From an uncultured Acetatifactor sp. (lineage in GTDB: Bacteria; Bacillota; Clostridia; Lachnospirales; Lachnospiraceae): a stretch of DNA of 13,693 nt. The notes under the pieces are model-generated. The model was not told the origin of the DNA. It was given only the letters and a program-made list of their open reading frames with translations, and made no database searches. Shown piece after piece: positions 6,949 through 13,605 of the stretch (the stretch's first letter is position 1; the number at the start of each line of letters is the position of its first letter). Both the position numbers and the translations under genes were made by a program. The stretch spans positions 1-13,693 of the forward strand of contig CAJUJN010000103.1 in assembly GCA_910586775.1 (NCBI GenBank), written 5' to 3'.

Positions 6949-8085
6949 TCAGAACACAAATTCCTTCTTTTCCATATCCGCCTGCACCTTCTCCAGGTCC
7001 TCCCTGATGTGAAGCTTCTGGGGACAGGCTTTCTCGCATTTACCGCATTTGATACAGTTCTTTGCCTGTTTTTCGTCTCCCAGGTTCTTCTCCCAGCTGT
7101 TTTTAACCATATTATAATTCTGGTACATATGGTAGGTATTCCACACCCGGAAATTGCCCGGGATGTCCACGCCTGCCGGGCATGGCATGCAATACCGGCA
7201 TGCGGTACAGCCGTTCTGCACCCGGCTCCTGATCAGCGCCACGATATCATCGATGGTTTTCGTCTCTTCGTCCGAAAGGGAACGAAAATCCGTAAAAGTT
7301 TTCAGATTATCCTCCACCTGCTCCATGGTGGACATACCGCTCAGAATGACTTTCACATTGGGCAAACTTCCCACCCAGCGCAGCGCATAGGAGGCCACGG
7401 AAGCCTCCGGGTCCAGAGCGCGGAATTTCCCCGTGATATCTTCCGCAAATGCTGCCAGGGAACCGCCCTTTACCGGCTCCATGATCACCAGCGGCACGTT
7501 TCTTTCTTCCGTGAGGCGATACCCCTTCAACCCCGCCTGGCTCTCCGCATCCATGTAATTCAGCTGAATCTGGCAGAAATCCCAGTCTCTGTAGCACAGG
7601 ATTTCCTTAAATGCCTCATAGCTGTCATGGAAAGAAAAGCCCAGATACTTAATTCTGCCTTCCGCCTTCAGCCGCTCCAGAACTTCCACCACACCCAGTT
7701 CCGCCATCTTCCGGAAGCTGTCGCCGCTCAATGCGTGCATCAGATAGAAATCTATGTAATCCGTCTGCAGCCGTGTCAGCTGCTCTTCAAAAATCCGCTC
7801 TGCGTCTTCCTTCTTCGACACATTCCAGCAGGGCAGCTTTGTCGCCAGATAGAAGGAATGTCTGTCGTATTTTTTCAGCACCCTGCCCACGAAAGGTTCA
7901 CTGTCGCCATTGTGATAGGGATATGCGGTATCGATATAATTCACTCCGGCAGCAATGGCTTTGTCCAACATCCGCTCTGCTTCGGGCTCATCAATTTTTC
8001 CTTCCGCCGTCACCGGGAAACGCATGCACCCGAATCCCAGTAAAGAAGTCTCAATTCCCAGATTTTCCAGTTTTCTTTTTTCCAT
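6949..8085 (-). CDS. Aldo/keto reductase with C-terminal 4Fe-4S domain
   Basis: A 378-residue cytoplasmic oxidoreductase. Residues 1-285 form the aldo/keto reductase barrel with the tetrad Asp52, Tyr57, Lys83 and His117, in the motifs I-D-T-A-Y-P-Y, A-T-K-L and L-M-H-A. The C-terminal part has two iron-sulfur motifs: Cys293, 296, 299 and 302 in C-x2-C-x2-C-x2-CP, and Cys344, 347, 350 and 354 in C-x2-C-x2-C-x3-CP. This fused architecture is common in anaerobic Firmicutes and is usually annotated as 'aldo/keto reductase'; the physiological substrate is generally unknown. GGAGG about nine bases before the ATG gives a strong start. The AraC gene follows after 261 bases in the same direction. Confidence 0.93.
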   Translation of the reverse strand: MEKRKLENLGIETSLLGFGCMRFPVTAEGKIDEPEAERMLDKAIAAGVNYIDTAYPYHNGDSEPFVGRVLKKYDRHSFYLATKLPCWNVSKKEDAERIFEEQLTRLQTDYIDFYLMHALSGDSFRKMAELGVVEVLERLKAEGRIKYLGFSFHDSYEAFKEILCYRDWDFCQIQLNYMDAESQAGLKGYRLTEERNVPLVIMEPVKGGSLAAFAEDITGKFRALDPEASVASYALRWVGSLPNVKVILSGMSTMEQVEDNLKTFTDFRSLSDEETKTIDDIVALIRSRVQNGCTACRYCMPCPAGVDIPGNFRVWNTYHMYQNYNMVKNSWEKNLGDEKQAKNCIKCGKCEKACPQKLHIREDLEKVQADMEKKEFVF

Positions 8086-8111
8086 TGCCGTTTTCCTCCA
8101 TATATTGAAAT

Positions 8112-8137
8112 TTGTATTGCGTATGAAATTGATACAA
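8112..8137 (-). promoter_or_regulatory. Inverted repeat upstream of the reductase gene
   Basis: TTGTAT (8112-8117) and ATACAA (8132-8137) form a six-base dyad with a 14-base spacer about 27-52 bases before the reductase ATG, in AT-rich DNA unlike the flanking region. It is placed where an operator or promoter would be. The -35/-10 match is poor, so this is only a candidate. Confidence 0.3.
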
Positions 8138-8263
8138 TGCGGTTTATTTTAAAAGTACCGTATCTTGCCTGCGGAAACCGCGTAGCCAAAACGGGCTCCC
8201 CTGCTCATTTTGCAGGACAGCTGTGCGCCGGACCCACGGGAAATATTCCCTTCGGGAAGCAGG

Positions 8264-9679
8264 CTATGACTCCTTCAGATACCCGTCACTGTCAAATTCC
8301 ACCCCGAAATCCCGGCTGCATTCGTTTATCTTATCCAGAATCCTCTGCGCTTCTTCTCCCTCCGCAGGTGTGGGCTTGTAGTCATTCCGGGTGGACACAG
8401 AGCTCACCGAGCACGGTATCACGCGGATTTCCTTATCTTCCTGCATTTCCCCGTCCACGAAAGTAAAGGTCTGCTGGAAAATCATGCAGTCCTTATCCGG
8501 CGGATTCCGGTTTGCCCCGAAGCAGAAATTGCCCAGGCTGTAAATAATATATTTCCCCTGATATTCCTCTATTCCCTGCAGCACATGGGGATGATGTCCA
8601 ATCACCAGGTCATATCCCCAGTCTATGCATTTCTTTCCCAGACTTTCCTGATATTCTTCAGGATAATATTCCCGCTCAATTCCCCAGTGACAGCATGCGA
8701 AAACCAGCTCCGCACCTTCCCCGCGAAGCTGTGCAATGCCCTCCTGAAGATATTTCTCCACGCCGGCTCCCTGTCCTACTTCATTGACGGACACAATGCC
8801 TATCCGGATGCCGTCCGTTTCATACATACAGTAATTATTGTCATAGGCATACAGGATACCCGCCCCCTTCAGCGCCTCCACTGTGTCGGCGGTTCCCTGT
8901 TCCTTATAGTCCAGACGATGATTGTTTGCCATACTGACTGCTTCCACACTGCCTGCCGTCAGGATATTGACGTATTCCGGGTCACCGGAAATGCAGTACG
9001 TCTGACCTTCGCGAAAGTCCTCCGAACGGGTCAGCGGCCCTTCCAGATTTACCAGTGTCAGAGCATCCTCAGAAAAAATATCGGCCACATTTTCAAAAAA
9101 ATAACTGTCGCCGGCTCCCTTGTCGTAAGTCTGGCGGAAGGATATCTCATAGCCCTGACCGATATAATTACCCAGGGTCACATCCCCGGCAGCGGAAATC
9201 GTAATCTTAACTTCTTCCGACTCCTCACCCGGCAGTGTTCCGTCGCCTGCAAGGTCAGAATCTGTTTCTGAGTGACCGGATTCCGCCTGCCCTCCCGCAG
9301 GCAATGCCTGACCGTTACCGTCCGAAGACGTACCAGCAGAGTGATTTCCGCCGCTGTCGCCTGATATCCCATTCGGAGCGCCGTTCTCTCTGTCTGCTAT
9401 GGCTTCGTTCAAGGCATTGCTTTCTCCGTTGTTTTCTTCCGGCAGTTGCGCAGCACTGTCTTTTCCGGCGCCTTCCGGCGCCGTGCCGGCCGCACTATCC
9501 TCTTCACCGGTTTCCGCACCGCCTTCCGGCAATGTGCCATTCTCCCCATCGCTCTCCTGCTTAATCGGGACAGTCTCCAGCTCTGCCACCGAAGCCGGAA
9601 GGGCATCCTGGTTACCGCAGGCGCCCAGCAGCAGCGCGCTTGTCAATATGGTAAGCAATACACCTCTTTTTTCTTTCAT
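8264..9679 (-). CDS. CapA-family lipoprotein (poly-gamma-glutamate synthesis-type metallophosphatase fold)
   Basis: A 471-residue exported lipoprotein. Residues 1-20 are a lipoprotein signal (K-E-K-R, hydrophobic core, lipobox LGAC) with Cys21 as the lipidated residue. Residues 25-155 are a long acidic, Gly/Ser/Glu/Asn-rich linker with no fold. Residues 157-425 are a CapA domain with the family motifs A-A-G-D-V (163-167), NLEG (211-214), ANNH (251-254), HWG (331-333), GHHPHV (361-366) and SLGNF (381-385). CapA-like proteins are linked to capsule or poly-gamma-glutamate handling and have a calcineurin-like metal site; the exact reaction here is not known. AGGT lies about eight bases before the ATG. 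The gene starts 13 bases after the small membrane protein, so the two form an operon. Confidence 0.9.
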   Translation of the reverse strand: MKEKRGVLLTILTSALLLGACGNQDALPASVAELETVPIKQESDGENGTLPEGGAETGEEDSAAGTAPEGAGKDSAAQLPEENNGESNALNEAIADRENGAPNGISGDSGGNHSAGTSSDGNGQALPAGGQAESGHSETDSDLAGDGTLPGEESEEVKITISAAGDVTLGNYIGQGYEISFRQTYDKGAGDSYFFENVADIFSEDALTLVNLEGPLTRSEDFREGQTYCISGDPEYVNILTAGSVEAVSMANNHRLDYKEQGTADTVEALKGAGILYAYDNNYCMYETDGIRIGIVSVNEVGQGAGVEKYLQEGIAQLRGEGAELVFACCHWGIEREYYPEEYQESLGKKCIDWGYDLVIGHHPHVLQGIEEYQGKYIIYSLGNFCFGANRNPPDKDCMIFQQTFTFVDGEMQEDKEIRVIPCSVSSVSTRNDYKPTPAEGEEAQRILDKINECSRDFGVEFDSDGYLKES

Positions 9680-9692
9680 AAGACAATACCTG

Positions 9693-10001
9693 TTACCTTT
9701 TTTTCAGCATTTTTACCTCTGCTTTATTATAGATGAACATTACCAGTACCGCTTCCCCGATCAGCAGCAAAGTGCAGAGCACACTGATCAGGCCGCCGAA
9801 TATTTTCCCTGCATACAGAGTAATCTCAGCGGCCACGCAGAAGCCGATAACCAGATACCCGCAGAATTTATTATATTTTTTCACGTCCGCCACCTCAATG
9901 GGACGTTTGTTGAAAACCTTGTTTCTCTCCTCACTGTTGAATATCTTTACCGCTACATTTATACATATAAAAGCAATAAACACAAATATTATGAGATCCA
10001 T
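9693..10001 (-). CDS. Small membrane protein of unknown function
   Basis: A 102-residue protein with a hydrophobic N-terminal helix (1-19), a charged middle (21-45, with E-E-R-N-K and R-P-I-E-V) and two further hydrophobic helices (about 47-66 and 68-90), ending in a Lys/Arg tail. The shape recalls small DUF3784-like membrane proteins, but I do not recognise a family with confidence. AGGAGG five bases before the ATG is a very strong ribosome binding site. It ends 13 bases before the CapA-like gene, so it is probably co-expressed and may work at the same membrane site. Confidence 0.75.
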   Translation of the reverse strand: MDLIIFVFIAFICINVAVKIFNSEERNKVFNKRPIEVADVKKYNKFCGYLVIGFCVAAEITLYAGKIFGGLISVLCTLLLIGEAVLVMFIYNKAEVKMLKKR

Positions 10002-10159
10002 ACACTCCTCCTGCCCTTTCCTGCATCGAAAACCATCAATGCATCTGTACTGCCCTTATCAGGCTCCTTCTGTTCCACGGCTTGGTCAAAGTCCGCGCTG
10101 CCATTTTCTCATTGACGCCAAATCCTCATATCCTTTCCCGGCACATACCGTTTCAATGC

Positions 10160-10190
10160 GCTGTACGCCCTGACTCACTCACCGTACAGC
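10160..10190 (-). repeat. Stem-loop spanning the stop codon of the LCP gene
   Basis: GCTGTACG (10160-10167) and CGTACAGC (10183-10190) form a perfect eight-base inverted repeat whose 15-base loop holds the stop codon. No T-tract follows in either direction, so it is not a standard terminator; it may protect the 3' end of the message. Confidence 0.55.
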
Positions 10191-12025
10191 TTCTCCTTCA
10201 GATACCGGATATTGATGTCAAAATCCACTTCCAGCACCGACATTTTGCGAATGGTCACATCCCGATAGGTTCCGGGCTGCGGAATGCTGTCCGATTCAAT
10301 ATCATATGTAAGCATCTTTCCCGCCATCAGACTCAGGCTGAAGCACTCTCCCCTGGTCAGATTGGTTGTCAGGTTGGGCAGAAGTCCGTCCATCAGCCCT
10401 TTGGGATTGGAGACCAGCGTCGAGGGCAGCTTTCTGATTACCGCAGTCAATACTTTCCTTTGACGGTCGGTCCTTCCGAAATCCGTACCCAGATAACGAT
10501 TTCTGCTGTAGGCAAGCGCCTGGGGTCCGTTCAGATGCACCAGACCGCTGACGGAAGTATCCATATTGTCTGTACCCTGGGGCCTGTCTGTGAGGATATT
10601 GTACTCCACCAGATAGCCGTTGACATACTCGATTTCTTCACTGGTCAGCTCCAGTTCAATTCCGCCCACCGCATCCACCAGGCTGGCAAACGCCTCAAAA
10701 TTCACTAATACGTAACGGTTTACAGTAATATCCAGATTCTGCTCGATGGTCTCCATCAGCAGCTCCGCACCGCCGAAGGAATACGCCGCATTCAGCCGGT
10801 TTCCGTCATGTCCGGGAATATCCACATACATGTCCCGCAGAAGAGAAGTCATATATATCTTTTTTGTCTTATTGCTGACGGACAGCAGAATCATGGCATC
10901 GGAGCGGCCGTCCTCTCCGTTCTCGCGGGAATCGTTTCCTATGAGGAGTACATTGACTACGCCGTCTTCTTTCATGGGCGCCTGCGTCAGGGAAGCAATC
11001 TCATGATAAGTCATTTTCCCGTAAACTACTCCTACCAGCTGATACAGCCCTGCTCCCAGAAGAACAAATATAACGGCAACCGCTATCAGAAATTTCAGCA
11101 GACGATGCTTCTTTTTCCGCTTTTTCTTTTGAGACTTTTGAGATTTCGCTGCTTTTTTTGCCACCTGATAATCCTCCTCACGGGGCTGTGCCTGCCTGCC
11201 GGGAGCCTTTCTTCCTGAATGCTGCTCCCTGCCCCTGTCCTGCCTTCCAGCAGGAATATTTTTCCCCCGCCGGCGGGATGTCCGGGCATCTCTATCCTCA
11301 TCGCCATAGTCACGAGCCGGATATCTGCTTTCCTGACCATAGCCACGGGAATCCCTATCCTCCCGCGCATAGCCGGAACGGTTATAATCGGCCTCCCGCC
11401 CGTATCCCTGGTGGAAACTCCCACTCTCATAATCCCGGTCGTAAGATACTCTCTCCCGGTCGGAATCCGAGCGGGCATGCGTCCGCTGCTGACCGGAATT
11501 CCGGCGGCGGGGTGCTTCACTGTCCCAATCGTAGACGGCACTCTCCGGTTCCTCTTCCTCCTCAGCATACCCCCTTCGGTCGGAATCCGCTCTGCTGTAT
11601 CCGCGCCTTCCGCTTCCCGTTCCCTGCTCATGGTCATAGGCTCTCCCCCGGAAATACTGCTCATCCTCTTCAGCCCCGCTTCCGGGGTATCCATCCCCCC
11701 GGCCGAGGCTTTCCTGCCGACGCCGCTCCTCTTCCCGGATGTAGTCTTCTCTCCCATGATAACCGTCGTGTCGGCCGCGGACAGGCTCCGGGGAATATCC
11801 CCTTTCCCGTCCGTAATCGATTTCATCCTCATCCTGCCGCTGTCCGATTATCCGTACCGATTCCTCCGGACTCTGCCGCCGTCCTGACACCTGGCCAGAC
11901 TGAGTCCCTGTACGGCTCCCACGCCCCGCAGACTCCGCTGTTCCCCTCTGACCCAGTTCCTTCTCCAGGAAATCTTCCAGGCCCCGCTGAATCTGCTCCA
12001 TTTCATTCTCGTTTTTATTATCCAT
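10175..12025 (-). CDS. LCP (LytR-CpsA-Psr) family protein with a long disordered cytoplasmic tail
   Basis: A 616-residue type II membrane protein. Residues 1-22 may form a short helix. Residues 25-285 are low complexity, rich in Arg, Gly, Tyr, Asp, Glu and Ser, with many G-Y and R-G-Y units. A Lys-rich stretch (289-307) precedes one transmembrane helix (309-331). The extracellular LCP domain (about 356-545) has V-L-L-I-G-N-D-S-R (358-366), GRSDAMILL (373-381) and LLRDMYVDIPG (395-405), plus the Arg-rich SRNRYLGTDFGRTDRQR (507-523). LCP enzymes transfer lipid-linked glycopolymers onto peptidoglycan. I start at ATG 12025, with AAAGGG about 13 bases upstream. The frame is open to ATG 12082, which has no ribosome site, would add a Cys-rich 19-residue leader and would run into the upstream hairpin. 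The tail is far longer than in typical family members. Confidence 0.9.
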   Translation of the reverse strand: MDNKNENEMEQIQRGLEDFLEKELGQRGTAESAGRGSRTGTQSGQVSGRRQSPEESVRIIGQRQDEDEIDYGRERGYSPEPVRGRHDGYHGREDYIREEERRRQESLGRGDGYPGSGAEEDEQYFRGRAYDHEQGTGSGRRGYSRADSDRRGYAEEEEEPESAVYDWDSEAPRRRNSGQQRTHARSDSDRERVSYDRDYESGSFHQGYGREADYNRSGYAREDRDSRGYGQESRYPARDYGDEDRDARTSRRRGKNIPAGRQDRGREQHSGRKAPGRQAQPREEDYQVAKKAAKSQKSQKKKRKKKHRLLKFLIAVAVIFVLLGAGLYQLVGVVYGKMTYHEIASLTQAPMKEDGVVNVLLIGNDSRENGEDGRSDAMILLSVSNKTKKIYMTSLLRDMYVDIPGHDGNRLNAAYSFGGAELLMETIEQNLDITVNRYVLVNFEAFASLVDAVGGIELELTSEEIEYVNGYLVEYNILTDRPQGTDNMDTSVSGLVHLNGPQALAYSRNRYLGTDFGRTDRQRKVLTAVIRKLPSTLVSNPKGLMDGLLPNLTTNLTRGECFSLSLMAGKMLTYDIESDSIPQPGTYRDVTIRKMSVLEVDFDINIRYLKEKLYGE

Positions 12026-12070
12026 ATGAAGCTTGCAGCCCTTTCCATGTTCCACTGATTCGCATTTTAT

Positions 12071-12095
12071 ACTGCACTCCAATGAATTTTGCAGT
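12071..12095 (-). repeat. Inverted repeat between the RNA terminator and the LCP start
   Basis: ACTGCA (12071-12076) and TGCAGT (12090-12095) are a perfect six-base dyad directly after the terminator of the structured RNA and 45 bases before the LCP start. It could form the next hairpin of a leader that reads through. Confidence 0.4.
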
Positions 12096-12306
12096 AAACT
12101 ACAACAAAGCCACTACACAGTGGCTTTAAGACCGCCGGCCATATATGCTCACCCTGGTCAAATTTGTAAATCCTGGCGGTCTTGAGTATATGCTCACAGC
12201 TTAAAATATTTGCCAAACGAAACGTATAACAAATGAGCGCTTCCGTAATCGGAACCCGAAAACAGCAAATGAATGCGCTCACGAGTATATACAGCAAAAG
12301 ATAACT
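12095..12306 (-). ncRNA. Structured leader or small RNA before the LCP gene, family not recognised
   Basis: From the promoter at 12313-12341 a transcript of about 210 bases would start near 12306. It holds, in order: a stem TGAGCGC/GCGCTCA (12275-12281 with 12234-12240) enclosing TTCCG-ATTA-CGGAA (12241-12254); an 11-base direct repeat (12142-12152 and 12187-12197); a nine-base perfect stem AAGACCGCC/GGCGGTCTT (12175-12183 with 12128-12136) with a 38-base loop; and a terminator at 12106-12127. It ends 70 bases before the LCP start, so it is either an attenuator leader for that gene or a free small RNA. It lacks the marks of 6S RNA, SRP RNA or tmRNA that I would recognise. A 76- to 85-codon frame across it is judged a shadow. 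Confidence 0.5.
12096..12127 (-). terminator. Intrinsic terminator (or attenuator) upstream of the LCP gene
   Basis: AAAGCCACT (12119-12127 on the minus strand) and AGTGGCTTT (12106-12114) form a perfect nine-base stem with a GTGT loop, followed by GTTGTAGTTT. It works best on the minus strand and lies between the strong promoter and the LCP start, which is the position of an attenuator. Confidence 0.7.
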
Positions 12307-12312
12307 CCTTGC

Positions 12313-12368
12313 ACTATACCACATATTTTAACATGCGTCACGAAAAGAAACATTAAAATTTTTTTAAT
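12313..12368 (-). promoter_or_regulatory. Strong promoter with UP element and extended -10
   Basis: On the minus strand GTGACG (12341-12336) and TATAGT (12318-12313) are spaced by 17 bases, with TG-G just before the -10 box giving an extended -10. Immediately upstream (12346-12368) is a run of A and T (ATTAAAA-TTT-TTTTAAT) fitting an UP element. The combination is typical of highly expressed RNA promoters. It points at the structured RNA and the LCP gene. Confidence 0.7.
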
Positions 12369-12413
12369 TTTCCCGTTTTTCCGCCGCTTCAGGGCATCTG
12401 TGTCTTTCCTGTC

Positions 12414-12563
12414 TCATTTTATCACTAATATGCCTCTGTCACAAGTCATAGTTTTCAGCGTTTCGTATTGACAATGGTCCCAAATGTGCTGTACATTGAT
12501 TCCAGGATGAAGTGTCCGGACACTTATCCCTGTGAGTTCGCTTACCTCGTGTACTGTCCGCAT
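12414..12563 (-). pseudogene. Truncated merR-family regulator remnant
   Basis: From ATG 12563 the frame reads MRTVHEVSELTGISVRTLH, the textbook start of a MerR helix-turn-helix, with a purine-rich site (AAAGGCGGAG) upstream. Where the family continues with Y-Y-D and the wing, this frame goes into unrelated residues (P-G-I-N-V-Q-H) and stops at 12414. The match ends near 12507. It is 49 codons against about 120-270 for the family, so the rest has been deleted. The remaining bases down to 12370 hold a possible minus-strand promoter (TTGTGA, 17 bases, TAAAAT) but no gene. Confidence 0.7.
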
Positions 12564-12604
12564 ATTCGGCTCCGCCTTTCGCGGTTCCGTATCCGGCCCT
12601 GCCG

Positions 12605-12618
12605 TAATGATATCATTA
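12605..12618. promoter_or_regulatory. 14-bp perfect palindrome upstream of the merR remnant
   Basis: TAATGATATCATTA is a perfect palindrome 42 bases before the remnant's ATG. Being non-coding and AT-rich it could be an operator or a leftover end of a deleted element; no binding protein can be named. Confidence 0.35.
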
Positions 12619-12648
12619 TGTAACGGGGCTGCCTGAGTAACGGCAAGC

Positions 12649-12672
12649 ACTATGACGTTACGTTAGAGTCAA
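12649..12672 (-). promoter_or_regulatory. MerR-type operator overlapping a -35 box
   Basis: ACTATGACGT (12649-12658) and ACGTTAGAGT (12660-12669) form an imperfect dyad (eight of ten positions) around one central base, overlapping TTGACT (12672-12667, minus strand). MerR regulators bind such dyads between -35 and -10 of a 19-base spacer promoter. The -10 box at the expected place (CTTGCC) is not functional, so this is a decayed self-promoter of the merR remnant. Confidence 0.5.
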
Positions 12673-12692
12673 TGGGGAAATCGGAATTTTTT

Positions 12693-13139
12693 CTATTTCG
12701 TTTTCCAGTCATCTATTGCAAGATCAAAGATAACCTCCTCAATCACTTTAATGCACCCGTCTGTGTTCTTCTTAATTTCATCTCCCCAAAATCGAATAAC
12801 AGTCCACCCCACGAACAGAAGCTGCTTATTGATTTCGTCATCTCTTTCTATATTTCTGGATATTTTCTTAATCCAGAATTCCCCGTTATTGCTCTGTTCC
12901 AGATGCGGCCTTAAAATTTCCCAATTCTTTCCGTGGAAAAATTCTCCATCGCAGAAAATAGCTATCTTATACTTCAGTAATACAATATCCGGTTTCCCCG
13001 GAAGGTCCTTATAATTTTTACGATATCTGTATCCTCTGTTCCAAAGCGCCTTTCGAAGTATTATTTCAATTTTAGTATCCTTTGCCCGGATATGCTGCAT
13101 ATTTTTTCGTCGTTGCTCCGGAGTAAGTACATCAGGCAT
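12693..13139 (-). CDS. vsr: Very short patch repair (Vsr-type) endonuclease
   Basis: A 148-residue Vsr family nuclease, which nicks DNA 5' of the T in T:G mismatches made by deamination of 5-methylcytosine. It has the L-T-P-E-Q-R-R-K-N-M start, L-P-G-K-P-D with catalytic Asp51, G-E-F-F-H (65-69) with His69, E-F-W-I-K-K-I (87-93), N-x-E-R-D (96-100) and L-L-F-V-G-W-T-V-I-R-F-W (107-118). The E. coli enzyme has GCFWHHHHC at the second motif, so the zinc ligand Cys is Glu here, as in a divergent Firmicute branch. ATG 13139 is preferred over the GTG at 13151: GAGGATA stands before it and it overlaps the preceding stop by eight bases, indicating translational coupling. The partner cytosine methylase is not in the window and may lie to the right. 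Confidence 0.9.
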   Translation of the reverse strand: MPDVLTPEQRRKNMQHIRAKDTKIEIILRKALWNRGYRYRKNYKDLPGKPDIVLLKYKIAIFCDGEFFHGKNWEILRPHLEQSNNGEFWIKKISRNIERDDEINKQLLFVGWTVIRFWGDEIKKNTDGCIKVIEEVIFDLAIDDWKTK

Positions 13140-13605
13140 TATCCTCACCACGTTCCGTCTTTAAATTATCACTATCTCTTTTAACGTACTCCATAATCCT
13201 TTCAACCAATCGATTATCAGATCCTGAATTGTTCCCCGACGTCCATTGTGTATACTCACGCTCACTGGAATCCATCGCATCCCCTGTCTGAATGTTCAAC
13301 GCATATAAATCTATATGTCCAGACTCATCATCCGTATTTTGCATGGGAAATATAAACCCACATTTTCTTACATTCAAAAGCAATGTGTAAAAAAGCAGCT
13401 GATGAGAATTATGTCTTCTGGATTCCGCATATACGGAATTTCTACTATTCTGATATTTCACATCAAATACTGCGATATATCGTTTTTTGCCATCCCCTTT
13501 CAACAACGCAATATCCGGAACATACTTGTTCATTAAATATGCCTTTTTATCTGCTTCCTTTAACGTTTGGAGAGGATTTTTCTGTGACATTCGATAATCA
13601 TCCAA
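13132..13605 (-). pseudogene. C-terminal PD-(D/E)XK nuclease domain, probably 5'-truncated
   Basis: At least 157 residues; the frame is open up to 13656, where a TAA closes it. The nuclease core reads V-P-D-I-A-L-L (Asp31), then I-A-V-F-D-V-K-Y (Asp48, Lys50), and the following helix H-Q-L-L-F-Y-T-L-L-L. This is the arrangement of the C-terminal nuclease domain in McrC/LlaJI-like restriction proteins. No ATG or TTG in the frame has a sound ribosome site (TTG 13605 is directly against AAGG), and the residues before it (T-D-Y-L-K-R-D-P-D-S-D-I-R) look like coding sequence. So the gene has lost its 5' part or carries a frameshift near 13656; a sequencing error could also explain it. It overlaps vsr by eight bases. 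Confidence 0.6.

Noticed and set aside
6748..8043. 431-codon plus-strand frame
   Set aside because: Mirror of the aldo/keto reductase; Pro/Arg/His-rich and without motifs.
9466..9490. Repeated GGCGCCttccGGCGCC-like stretch
   Set aside because: Lies within the Gly/Ala/Pro-rich linker codons of the CapA-like lipoprotein; a by-product of low complexity.
11158..12129. 323- and 222-codon plus-strand frames and a 245-codon minus frame
   Set aside because: Out-of-frame readings of the low-complexity Arg/Gly tail of the LCP gene, which is rich in GC and so lacks stops.
12067..12324. 85-codon minus-strand frame across the structured RNA
   Set aside because: It starts inside the -10 region, its sequence is dictated by hairpins and no ribosome site fits the ATG. 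An in-frame TTG at 12297 has AAGGAG before it, but that site would sit at the transcription start.
12468..12497. Plus-strand TTGACA with TACATT 18 bases later
   Set aside because: No plus-strand gene or RNA follows it; probably chance.
12511..12524. Perfect 14-bp palindrome AGTGTCCGGACACT
   Set aside because: It encodes S-V-R-T-L in the MerR remnant and is explained by that conserved coding sequence.
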